From NCBI GenBank assembly GCA_025362585.1, contig JANYFR010000047.1, positions 1 to 36,447 of the forward strand: 36,447 nucleotides of DNA. The letters are read 5' to 3'. This stretch comes from Acidimicrobiales bacterium. Lineage in GTDB: Bacteria; Actinomycetota; Acidimicrobiia; Acidimicrobiales; RAAP-2. The notes below the pieces were generated by a model that saw nothing but the letters and a program-made list of their open reading frames with translations, made no database searches and was not told the DNA's origin. This document shows positions 1-7,211 of this stretch, in pieces (positions within the stretch are counted from its first letter, which is position 1; every line of letters starts with the position of its first letter). Made by a program: the position numbers and the translations under genes.

Positions 1-105
1 GTCGTCTTCTTGGCCGTCGTCTTCTTGGCCGTCGTCTTCTTGGCCGACGTCTTCTTGGCCGCCGTCTTCTTGGCCGTCGTCTTCTTGGCCGTCGTCTTCT
101 TGGCC
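1..105. repeat. 15-bp tandem repeat (7 copies) coding the basic tail of Nfo
   Basis: Seven head-to-tail copies of the unit gtcgtcttcttggcc fill positions 1-105, with single-base changes in copies 4 and 5. Read on the minus strand each unit codes five residues of the TAKKT type. The window starts inside the array, so total copy number is unknown. Such an array is a likely site of slippage and a likely cause of a contig break. Confidence 0.95.
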
Positions 106-1082
106 GCCGTCGTGCTCGTTGAGGCCTTTCTACTCGGCACCTTTAATGGCGGGTGGGATTCGATGATGATGCGAGCGGGCCAAATGATCGGTGAGTCGGG
201 AGAATCGTGCATCTGAACACCGAGCGAGACTACGCGGCGCGCGGCGACAACGTCTTCCGACCGTGGCCCCTCCCCCGTGCCCGGCACTTCGAGCAGTAGC
301 GGTAGTTCGCGAATCTTGGGATGACCAACGAGAGGCGCGAGACCAGACGTGCCAATAGTGCCCTCGTCAATGTTGGCGTGGCGGTCTCGGTTACCACCGA
401 GTTCAATCTTGGAGTCATTCAGGTGGAAACAACGGAGTCGACTGAGACCAATTCGATCGTCAATTTCCTGCAGCAGTTGGTTTGAACCCTCGACGCTCGA
501 AAAGTCCACGCCGCTCGCCCAGAGATGCTGAGTGTCGATGCAGAGTCCGAGCCGTTCGTCCTTGCCACAGGCGTTGATCAACGCCTCGATCTCGTCGAGA
601 CTGCGCCCAACAGTGCCTCCAGTGCCCGCAGCGTTCTCGATCAGTATCGGACAGTCCGCGACGCCCTCTGGCGCGTGTTCGGCGGTGTCGAGGGCTCTTT
701 CGAAGGCCTCGGCAATCTGGGCGACGACGGTCTCGAAGCCGGCTCCTAAATGTGAACCCACGTGCAGAACTACTCCCGACGAAGCCATCCCTCGACCGGT
801 CGAGAGATTACTAATCAGACAAGCCACCGACCTTTCGTAGAGCTCGCGGTCAGGACTGGCCAAGTTGATGAGGTACGTCGCGTGACAGAACGTGTGGGTG
901 ATGGTTGGGTGGGCCGCCTGGGTGTCGCGATAGTTCGCGAGTACCTCCGGCGCGTACTGCGAGGCCTTCCACATTCGTGGGCTTTGCGTAAAGATCTGGA
1001 CCGAGGTCGCCCCGATCTCGACGCCGGCCTCGAGTGAGGGTACGAGCTTTCCACCACCCCGGACGTGTGCACCTATGTTCAT
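1..1082 (-). CDS. nfo: Endonuclease IV (AP endonuclease) with Lys/Ala/Thr-repeat C-terminal tail; 3' end outside window
   Basis: Zn-dependent AP endonuclease of base excision repair, cutting 5' of abasic sites. The frame is open from ATG at 1082 to the window edge (360 residues seen). Family motifs occur in order: IGAHVRGGG near the N-terminus, [49 protein letters not shown] and LLEVPGTG. These supply the His, Glu and Asp metal ligands of the family. The catalytic domain ends near residue 285. A spacer follows, and from about residue 317 the chain becomes repeats of the type TAKKT, still continuing at position 1. The usual family length is about 280 residues, so the basic tail is an addition. 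Such tails in actinobacterial DNA-binding proteins raise DNA affinity; that role here is inferred. An AGAGG lies 13 bases before the ATG. The gene is divergent from the PPOX gene. Confidence 0.93.
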
Positions 1083-1128
1083 TACAGTAAAACTACCTCT
1101 CTGCTCGACTAGTGACGTCAGGACGTTC

Positions 1129-1536
1129 ATGCCCGAAGTATTCACCCCAGCCTCCCGCGCGATCTTCGAAAAGAAGGTCCTCGCCCACGTGGCGAGCATC
1201 GGCGTCGACGGTGGACCCTACGTCAGTCCGGTTTGGGTCGAACTCGACGGCGACGACATTGTCATCAATACCGCGCTCGGTCGGGCGAAGGCTCGCAACC
1301 TCGCCTCGGACCCGCGCGTCGCCGTTTCACTGACCGATCCCGATGACGAATCGGTCTGCGTGATCGTGTTCGGGACCGTCACTGGCTTTACGACGATAGG
1401 GGCCGACGAGGTGATCGACCGCCTCTCGAAGAAGTACACCGGCTTGGACTCCTTCAGCGACCGCCGAGAGGGCGAGATCCGCGTGACGGTGAGGATTCGA
1501 CCAGACCGAATCGCGCGTCAACCCGATCAGTCTTGA
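1129..1536 (+). CDS. PPOX-fold flavin/F420-dependent protein (pyridoxamine 5'-phosphate oxidase-like)
   Basis: A small split beta-barrel protein of 135 residues. The N-terminus (PASRAIFEKKVLAHVASIG) followed by DGGPYVSPVWVELDGDDIVI, then GRAKARNLASDPRVAVSLTD, is the usual layout of PPOX-class F420- or flavin-binding proteins of actinobacteria, which run 125-150 residues. Substrate and cofactor (F420, FMN or haem) cannot be told from sequence. The start at 1129 is preferred because AGGAC precedes it; an in-frame ATG at 1075 would overlap the divergent nfo start. The 3' end overlaps the convergent unknown gene by 10 bp. Confidence 0.8.
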   Translation: MPEVFTPASRAIFEKKVLAHVASIGVDGGPYVSPVWVELDGDDIVINTALGRAKARNLASDPRVAVSLTDPDDESVCVIVFGTVTGFTTIGADEVIDRLSKKYTGLDSFSDRREGEIRVTVRIRPDRIARQPDQS

Positions 1537-2015
1537 TCGAAGGTCGATACCTGGCCGACGTCGGTCCGCTCTCTTGAGCGCAACGTCAATCTGTCGTCAC
1601 CCGAGCGCAGGGAGGTGCCGTCGAAACTCCACACCCGAATCGGGCTCGGCGGTGCCGGGCGGTTGTAGGCGCCACGGAGTGTCGCCACGTCGTTGACGAA
1701 GTTGACCTCGTCGTCGGTGAGTAACGCGCGTACGACCTCGGCGCGCTCGGCGCTTTGGTGCGCGGCACTCAGTACCACGTGATGGAGGTCGACCAGCCAG
1801 GCGAGGGTCGCGACGTCGCGCGCCGCCATCTGCGCGCCGTACCCCTTATTCAGTTCGAGCCAGAGGCCGACCGGGGTCGCCAGTTCGCCGCGCAGGCTAG
1901 CCACGCAGAGCACGGTATTGGCGTCGAGGCACGAGACCACGAGTGGTCCCTCTCGCGCAGTGCTCGCCACACCACGCAGCGTGGCGAAGGGAGCCGCGAG
2001 GTGCACCAACTCCAT
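1527..2015 (-). CDS. Conserved-position hypothetical protein downstream of DUF2469
   Basis: A 162-residue protein that I do not recognise. It has a hydrophobic, Ala/Leu-rich first half containing two cysteines and an acidic middle (LLTDDEVNFVND), with a basic, Ser/Asp/Arg-rich C-terminus. No signal peptide or clear membrane segment is visible. The ATG at 2015 follows the TAG stop of the DUF2469 gene by two bases, so translation is probably coupled. The frame is open upstream to 2120, but that stretch is antisense-like overlap with DUF2469. This is the last gene of the long minus-strand block, at the place where some actinobacteria carry a YraN-type protein; it does not look like YraN. Confidence 0.6.
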   Translation of the reverse strand: MELVHLAAPFATLRGVASTAREGPLVVSCLDANTVLCVASLRGELATPVGLWLELNKGYGAQMAARDVATLAWLVDLHHVVLSAAHQSAERAEVVRALLTDDEVNFVNDVATLRGAYNRPAPPSPIRVWSFDGTSLRSGDDRLTLRSRERTDVGQVSTFDQD

Positions 2016-2017
2016 GA

Positions 2018-2317
2018 CTAGGGCTGCAGGTCTTCCTTGGGCAGTCGCTCGATGTTGACATCGCGGAAGGTCAGGATCCGTACCGAGGGGACGAATCGCG
2101 CCGAACGGTACATGTCCCAAACCCAGGCGTCGTGGAGGATCACCTCGAGCAGAGTCGGTGATCCGCCGGAGCGTACTTCGACCGCGACGTCGTTGGCGAG
2201 ATAGAAGCGTCGGTCCGTTTCGACCGCGTAATCAAACATGCCCACGACGGCCTTGTACTCCTGGACGAGCGCCAGTTCGAGCGTCGATTCGTAGTCGTCG
2301 AGCTCCTCTTCGCCCAC
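2018..2317 (-). CDS. DUF2469 family protein (Rv2901c-like)
   Basis: A 99-residue soluble protein of the actinobacterial DUF2469 family. Diagnostic runs are EYKAVVGMFDYAVETDRRFY, LANDVAVEV, LHDAWVWDMYR, SARFVPSVRILTFRDVNIE. Function is unknown; in mycobacteria the gene lies in the rplS-lepB-rnhB neighbourhood. Here it starts at GTG three bases after the rplS stop, with lepB and rnhB absent between them, so it is almost certainly co-transcribed with rplS. It overlaps or nearly touches the unknown gene downstream. Confidence 0.9.
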   Translation of the reverse strand: MGEEELDDYESTLELALVQEYKAVVGMFDYAVETDRRFYLANDVAVEVRSGGSPTLLEVILHDAWVWDMYRSARFVPSVRILTFRDVNIERLPKEDLQP

Positions 2318-2320
2318 GCG

Positions 2321-2680
2321 CTACTGCGCGCGTTCGGTAACGCGGAGCTCCTTGATCTTGGCGGCTTTTCCACGCAGATCTCGGAGGTAGTACAGCTTGG
2401 CCCGACGCACGTCACCGTAGGAGTCGACTTCAATCTTGGCGATCGTCGGGGCGTGGACCGGGAACGTGCGCTCCACGCCCACGCCGAAGCTGATCTTTCG
2501 CACGGTGAAGGTTTCGTGCACGCCCGAACCTTGACGTCGAATCACCACGCCCTGGAATATCTGCACGCGCTCGCGAGTGCCCTCGACGACGCGGACGTGC
2601 ACCTTCAGGGTGTCGCCAGTGCGAAAGGAGGGAATATCGTCGCGAAGTGAGTCGCGGTCAATGAGGTCGGTCGGATTCAT
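2321..2680 (-). CDS. rplS: 50S ribosomal protein L19 (bL19)
   Basis: A 119-residue bL19, the usual length. It sits at the 30S-50S interface. Typical segments are [52 protein letters not shown] and [20 protein letters not shown]. The ATG is preceded by AAGGGA nine bases upstream. The gene follows trmD after 38 bp, giving the classic rpsP-rimM-trmD-rplS order. Confidence 0.98.
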   Translation of the reverse strand: MNPTDLIDRDSLRDDIPSFRTGDTLKVHVRVVEGTRERVQIFQGVVIRRQGSGVHETFTVRKISFGVGVERTFPVHAPTIAKIEVDSYGDVRRAKLYYLRDLRGKAAKIKELRVTERAQ

Positions 2681-2718
2681 GAGAGCGGTCCCTTTCGGAT
2701 CACTGAGGCTTTACGAGT

Positions 2719-3471
2719 TTAGCCGTTCTGGGGCTGATCATCCACTACGGGGAATTCTTCGAGTATTGCCCAGTCCGCGGCGCTCAGTCCCCCGCGACGT
2801 TCGATCAGGTCCGGACGGCGCGCGACGGTGCGCCGCAACGCCTCGGCGCGGCGCCATCGCGCAATCCTCGCGTGGTCCCCCGATCGCAGCACCTCGGGCA
2901 CGACCAGTCCGCGCACCTCGGCGGGCTTGGTGTAGTGGGGGTATTCGAGCAGGCCGTCAGCGAAGGATTCATCGACGCTGGACTCGTCGTTGCCGAGCCC
3001 ACCCGGACGCAGCCGCACGACCGCCTCGATCACGCAGAGGGCGGCGAGCTCGCCACCGGCGAGCACGAAGTCCCCGACCGACAGTTCATCGTCAATCGCC
3101 AGATCGAGGGCGCGCTGGTCGATGCCCTCGTAGCGCCCGCAGAGAAGGGTGAAGCCCTCGAGGACACTCAGTTGGTGCGCGATGAGTTGTGAGAACGGCC
3201 GACCCGACGGCGAGAGCGCGATGACCGGGCGCGGGATCGTGGCATCGGACTCGAGGGTGCGCAGTATTGGCTCGGCGGACATCACCATCCCCGCTCCCCC
3301 GCCGTACGGGGTGTCATCGACGCGTCGGTGCGGATCGTCCGAGGCGTCACGAATGTCGTGCAGGTGCAGTGCCCACACGCCAGACGTCGCGGCACGTCCG
3401 AGGATCGACGTCGTCGCGTAGCGGGCCAACGCTTCGGGGAACAGCGTCAGGACGTCGACGCGCAACGTCAT
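2719..3471 (-). CDS. trmD: tRNA (guanine-N1-)-methyltransferase TrmD
   Basis: Makes m1G37 in tRNAs using S-adenosylmethionine, guarding against +1 frameshifts. It has 250 residues with the SPOUT trefoil-knot markers: DDTPYGGGAGMVM, LLCGRYEGIDQR, SVGDFVLAGGE, and the C-terminal ESFADGLLEYPHYTKP with VVPEVLRSGDHARIARWR. The ATG overlaps the rimM stop as ATGA, so the two are translationally coupled. It is a little longer than E. coli TrmD would be over the same core but normal for actinobacteria. Confidence 0.98.
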   Translation of the reverse strand: MTLRVDVLTLFPEALARYATTSILGRAATSGVWALHLHDIRDASDDPHRRVDDTPYGGGAGMVMSAEPILRTLESDATIPRPVIALSPSGRPFSQLIAHQLSVLEGFTLLCGRYEGIDQRALDLAIDDELSVGDFVLAGGELAALCVIEAVVRLRPGGLGNDESSVDESFADGLLEYPHYTKPAEVRGLVVPEVLRSGDHARIARWRRAEALRRTVARRPDLIERRGGLSAADWAILEEFPVVDDQPQNG

Positions 3472-3944
3472 TCGAAGAGTCCGTCGGGGACATCGACGTC
3501 GATGCGAGTATTGGCAACGACCGCGGTGACGAAGGTGAGAGGGACGAGCGCACCCGAATCGAGGACCAGCAGGTCACTCGCCGGATTGGCCTCGACGCCC
3601 ACGACGACCCCGCGCAGCACGCCCGCGACGTCGTAGACCGCCGCGTCGTAGAGCTGATCGATCCAGATCACGCTCTCGTCGTCGAGGCGGTGCGCCGAGA
3701 GGACGACGCCGCGCCACCGTTCCGCCTCCTCGCGCGTCGTGATTCGGTCAAAGGTCACGATGAAACGGTGCTGATGGGCAGCGGCGGCGCGCACGGTGAG
3801 AGCGCCGCGTTCGCTGAGCAGTTCGGCGCCCACGCTGAGACGCTCGGCCCGGTCCGTCCAGAGATCGACCAGCACCTGTCCCTTGAGACCCTGCGCCTTG
3901 ATGATTCGCCCGACTTCGAGCGTGGGGCGCACGTCGGCGCTCAC
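3468..3944 (-). CDS. rimM: Ribosome maturation factor RimM
   Basis: Binds ribosomal protein S19 and helps mature the 30S head. The 158-residue protein starts with the RimM domain (VGRIIKAQGLKGQVLVDLWTD) and ends with a PRC-barrel (YDVAGVLRGVVVGVEAN, then LVPLTFVTAVVANTRIDVDV). The start is GTG at 3944, two bases after the khpA stop, and its stop overlaps the trmD start. Actinobacterial RimM proteins are 165-180 residues, so this one is slightly short but complete. Confidence 0.95.
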   Translation of the reverse strand: MSADVRPTLEVGRIIKAQGLKGQVLVDLWTDRAERLSVGAELLSERGALTVRAAAAHQHRFIVTFDRITTREEAERWRGVVLSAHRLDDESVIWIDQLYDAAVYDVAGVLRGVVVGVEANPASDLLVLDSGALVPLTFVTAVVANTRIDVDVPDGLFE

Positions 3945-3946
3945 GA

Positions 3947-4288
3947 CTAGTCGACGATGTCGACGGAGGTCACGACGCCATCGCGCGCGCCCGCGGCACC
4001 CACGAGGGCCCGGATGGCCTGCGCCGTGCGCCCTCGACGACCGATAACGCGGCCCATGTCGTTGGCACCAACGCTCAGCGAGAGGACGACCTTGCCCTGG
4101 CGCTCGCTCACCTCGACCGAGACCGCGTCCGGGTCCTCGGCGAGTGAGGTCGCAATGAACTCGAGCAGGGCCGTCGCGGTGGCGGCACCGTGGGCACCGC
4201 CGAACTCCTCGGCGACGTCGTCCCCGTCGTCACCGTCGTCGATGGTGTTGATGTCGCCGACCACGTAGTCGTCGTGGACGTCACTCAC
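3947..4288 (-). CDS. khpA: KH-domain RNA-binding protein KhpA, with acidic N-terminal extension
   Basis: A small RNA-binding protein found between rpsP and rimM in many Gram-positives. The KH domain occupies about residues 45-113 and contains the GXXG loop IGRRGRTAQAIR. Typical KhpA is 75-80 residues; here about 35 very acidic residues (DDGDDGDD) precede it. The start is taken as GTG at 4288, which overlaps the rpsP TGA stop as GTGA. The frame stays open further upstream into rpsP, but that part is not protein-like. If a later start were used the extension would shrink, though no good later start is visible before the acidic run. Confidence 0.9.
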   Translation of the reverse strand: MSDVHDDYVVGDINTIDDGDDGDDVAEEFGGAHGAATATALLEFIATSLAEDPDAVSVEVSERQGKVVLSLSVGANDMGRVIGRRGRTAQAIRALVGAAGARDGVVTSVDIVD

Positions 4289-4593
4289 TTGGAGGCCCTT
4301 TCCGCGGCCTTTTCTGCCCGAGCCGTTTCGAAAAGTTCGAGGGCGCCACTCGTCTTGAGGAGTTTGGCCACGCGCTCGGTCGGCTGGGCCCCCTGCAGGA
4401 GCCACCGCACGACCTTCTCGTTATCAATCTTGGTCACCGTCTCGGGCTCGGCCGCGGAGAGCCCGCGTGGCTGGTACGTGCCGACGATCTCCAGGAAGGC
4501 CCCGGAACGGGCTCGGCGGCTCTCGGCCGCGACCACGCGATAGGTGGGTTGCTTCTTCTTACCCATGCGCACCAAACGAAGTTTCACAGCCAC
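4285..4593 (-). CDS. rpsP: 30S ribosomal protein S16 (bS16)
   Basis: A 102-residue bS16 needed for 30S assembly. The N-terminus VAVKLRLVRMGKKKQPTYRV is diagnostic, followed by ESRRARSGAFLEIVGTYQP. The start is GTG at 4593, eight bases after AAGGGA; an upstream in-frame ATG at 4659 would add 22 residues not seen in the family. The C-terminus ends in an Ala/Glu/Lys-rich tail common in actinobacteria. It overlaps khpA by four bases and follows ffh by 68 bp. Confidence 0.97.
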   Translation of the reverse strand: MAVKLRLVRMGKKKQPTYRVVAAESRRARSGAFLEIVGTYQPRGLSAAEPETVTKIDNEKVVRWLLQGAQPTERVAKLLKTSGALELFETARAEKAAERASK

Positions 4594-4661
4594 GACGAGA
4601 ATCCCTTCAAACCTTTGGTCCCGGTCCACCGGAACCGGGCGATATACCCGAGCGACCAAGT

Positions 4662-6146
4662 TTAGCGTTGTTTGGGCGGTGTAACCCTTCCGCCCTTCTT
4701 CTTCTTGTTTTTCGCTCCGCCGCGCGGCGCCGGTGTCCCGGCACTCATCCCGGCGCCCAGTGCCTCGAAACCCGGGGGCAGTTGCTCACCGCGCAGGGTG
4801 CCCGCGCGCGCGGCCATGCTCGCCATCTTGCCCATGCCCCCCGGCAAGGAGGGACCGGCGCCACTACCCATCTGGCGCATCATCTTCTTCATTTCGCCGA
4901 ACTGCTTTAGGAGTTGGTTGACCGCGACGACGTTGGTGCCCGAACCCTTGGCGATGCGCGTGCGTCGCGAGCCATCGATGACGTTGGGCTCGCGACGTTC
5001 CCGTGCAGTCATTGATCGGATGATTGCTTCAACGCGGTTCAGCTCACCCTCATCGACGTTGTTGGCGGCGCTGCGCATCTCCTTGGTGACGCCGGGCACC
5101 AGTTTCATCAGCCCCCCGAGCGATCCCATCTTGCGGACCTGGTTGAGCTGGGCGAGGAAGTCGTCGAGCGTAAAGGTGCCGCTCAGCATGCGCCCCGCCG
5201 AGTCGGCCACCACGTTCGGGTCCATCGTGCGCTCGGCCTGCTCAATGAGCGACAGAACGTCGCCCATACCGAGGATGCGCGAGGCCATGCGGTCGGGGTG
5301 GAAGAGGTCGAAGTCGGCCATCTTCTCGCCGGTCGAGGCGAAGACCACCGGACGCCCGACGACGCCACGCGCCGAGAGGACCGCGCCCCCGCGCGCGTCG
5401 TAGTCGAGTTTGGTGACGATGATGCCGGTCAGCGCGAGCGCCTCGTGAAAGGCCCGCGCCGTCTGCACGGCGTCCTGGCCGGTGACGGCGTCGATAACGA
5501 GAAAGGTGTAGTGCGGGTTCGCGACCGCGCTGATCGCGCGCACCTCGTCCATCAGCGCCGCATCGATCGAGAGTCGGCCGGCGGTGTCGAGGATCACGAC
5601 GTCACGACCGAGACGGGTCGCTTCGGCGACGCCCCGGCGCACGACCTCGACGGGACTCGTCGCCTCGGAGAAAACGTCGACCCCGACCTGGCGACCGAGC
5701 ACGCGCAGCTGCTCGACGGCGGCCGGACGCTGGAGGTCGGCGGCGATCAAGTACGGTTGGCGGCCCTGCTGCTTGAACCACGCGGCCAACTTCGCCGCGG
5801 TCGTTGTTTTTCCCGCGCCCTGCAGTCCGGCGAGCAGGACGACGGTCGGTGGCCTCGAGGCGTAGGTGACCTTCATCGCCGAACCACCGAGAACCTCCAC
5901 CAACTGCTCGTGGACTGCCTTGATGACCTGCTGGCCGGGCGAGAGGCTCTGGCTGAGGGCCGCACCGCCGAGGCGCTCGCGCACCGCGTCGAGGAAGCCG
6001 CGCACGACGCCGAGTTCGACGTCGGCCTCGAGCAGCGCCGCACGAACTTCGCCGAGGGCGTCGTCGAGGTCGGCGTCGCTCAGGCGCCCGCGACTGCGCA
6101 GCGACGAGCCGAGTCGTTCGAATCGTTCACTCAGGGCGTCAAACAT
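4662..6146 (-). CDS. ffh: Signal recognition particle protein Ffh (SRP54)
   Basis: GTPase of the signal recognition particle; with 4.5S RNA it delivers nascent membrane proteins to FtsY. In 494 residues it has the N domain (1-90), the G domain with P-loop GLQGAGKTTTAAK (107-119), DTAGR (187-191) and TKLD (245-248), and a Met-rich M domain with GGMGKMASMAARAG near the end. The C-terminus is Lys-rich (AKNKKKKGGR). The gene begins 18 bases after ftsY ends, so both halves of the targeting GTPase pair are made from one transcript. The length is normal (440-530). Confidence 0.98.
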   Translation of the reverse strand: MFDALSERFERLGSSLRSRGRLSDADLDDALGEVRAALLEADVELGVVRGFLDAVRERLGGAALSQSLSPGQQVIKAVHEQLVEVLGGSAMKVTYASRPPTVVLLAGLQGAGKTTTAAKLAAWFKQQGRQPYLIAADLQRPAAVEQLRVLGRQVGVDVFSEATSPVEVVRRGVAEATRLGRDVVILDTAGRLSIDAALMDEVRAISAVANPHYTFLVIDAVTGQDAVQTARAFHEALALTGIIVTKLDYDARGGAVLSARGVVGRPVVFASTGEKMADFDLFHPDRMASRILGMGDVLSLIEQAERTMDPNVVADSAGRMLSGTFTLDDFLAQLNQVRKMGSLGGLMKLVPGVTKEMRSAANNVDEGELNRVEAIIRSMTARERREPNVIDGSRRTRIAKGSGTNVVAVNQLLKQFGEMKKMMRQMGSGAGPSLPGGMGKMASMAARAGTLRGEQLPPGFEALGAGMSAGTPAPRGGAKNKKKKGGRVTPPKQR

Positions 6147-6164
6147 CGTGCTCGAAGGCTACCG

Positions 6165-7211
6165 TCAGGCGTCGAGCAGTGAATCGACGAAGGCCACCGG
6201 GTCAAAGGCCAGGAGGTCGTCCACGCCTTCCCCGACACCAATGAACTTGACCGGAATCGCCAGCTCGCGCTCAATGGCGACAACGATTCCGCCACGGGCC
6301 GTGCCGTCGAGTTTCGTGAGCACGATTCCCGTGACCGTGGCGGCCGCGAGGAACTCGCGGGCCTGACTGAGGGCGTTCTGACCGGTCGTGGCGTCGAGTA
6401 CCAGAAAGGTCTCGACGACCTGGCCCGGCGCACGGTCCGCGACTCGACGGACCTTGCTCAGTTCGTCGAGCAGGTTGGTGTTGTTCGAGCGCCGTCCGGC
6501 GGTGTCGGCGAGCACGATATCGGCCCCGCGGGCGGCGGCCCGTCCGAGCGCGTCGTGCACGACCGAGCCGGGGTCGGCACCCTCCGCGGCGCGCACGATG
6601 TCCGCCCCGGTGCGCGTGGCCCACTCCTCGAGCTGGTCGGCAGCCGCGGCACGAAAGGTGTCACCGGCCGCCAAGACGACGGAGCGTCCCTCGTCAACCT
6701 GACGACGGGCCAACTTGCCGATCGTTGTCGTCTTACCCACTCCGTTGACTCCCACGAACAGCCACACCGGCACGAAGCCCACCGACGCCGCCGAGCGGAC
6801 GGAGCGGTCGCCCGCGAAGGAGGCCAACAGCAGGCGACGCACGGCGGGCGCCACGCCGTCGGGCGCACCCTCGACTCGCAGTTGGTCGAGCACCCGCGTC
6901 GTCGTGGACAGCCCGACGTCACTTCGCAAGAGCACCTCTTCGACGACGTCGAGCTGGCCGTCACTCAGTGCCCCTGAGCCGCCGAGCGATCGGACGCGCT
7001 CAAAGACGCCACGCGATGAACCGAGGCGCTGGTGGAGGGTCGGTGTGTCGTCGAGCAACGTCGGGCGTGGGGTGATCTCGTTCACGAGGAGGGTCGGCAT
7101 CGCGACGCGTGGCGCACTCGCGATCGCGAGGCTGCGTCGGCGTCGGCGACGCACGACCACGCCGGCGCCGAGCACCAGCAGCACTGCGACGACGATCAGC
7201 GCGATGTTCAC
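6165..7211 (-). CDS. ftsY: SRP receptor FtsY with N-terminal membrane anchor
   Basis: Membrane receptor GTPase for the signal recognition particle. Residues 3-20 form a single membrane segment followed by a run of six arginines, so the E. coli acidic A domain is replaced by a true anchor, as in other actinobacteria. The NG domain carries the P-loop GVNGVGKTTTIGK (154-166), GDTFRAAAADQL, DTAGR and TKLDGTARGG. It has 348 residues. The ATG overlaps the smc stop as ATGA, coupling translation. The neighbour downstream is its partner ffh. Confidence 0.97.
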   Translation of the reverse strand: MNIALIVVAVLLVLGAGVVVRRRRRRSLAIASAPRVAMPTLLVNEITPRPTLLDDTPTLHQRLGSSRGVFERVRSLGGSGALSDGQLDVVEEVLLRSDVGLSTTTRVLDQLRVEGAPDGVAPAVRRLLLASFAGDRSVRSAASVGFVPVWLFVGVNGVGKTTTIGKLARRQVDEGRSVVLAAGDTFRAAAADQLEEWATRTGADIVRAAEGADPGSVVHDALGRAAARGADIVLADTAGRRSNNTNLLDELSKVRRVADRAPGQVVETFLVLDATTGQNALSQAREFLAAATVTGIVLTKLDGTARGGIVVAIERELAIPVKFIGVGEGVDDLLAFDPVAFVDSLLDA

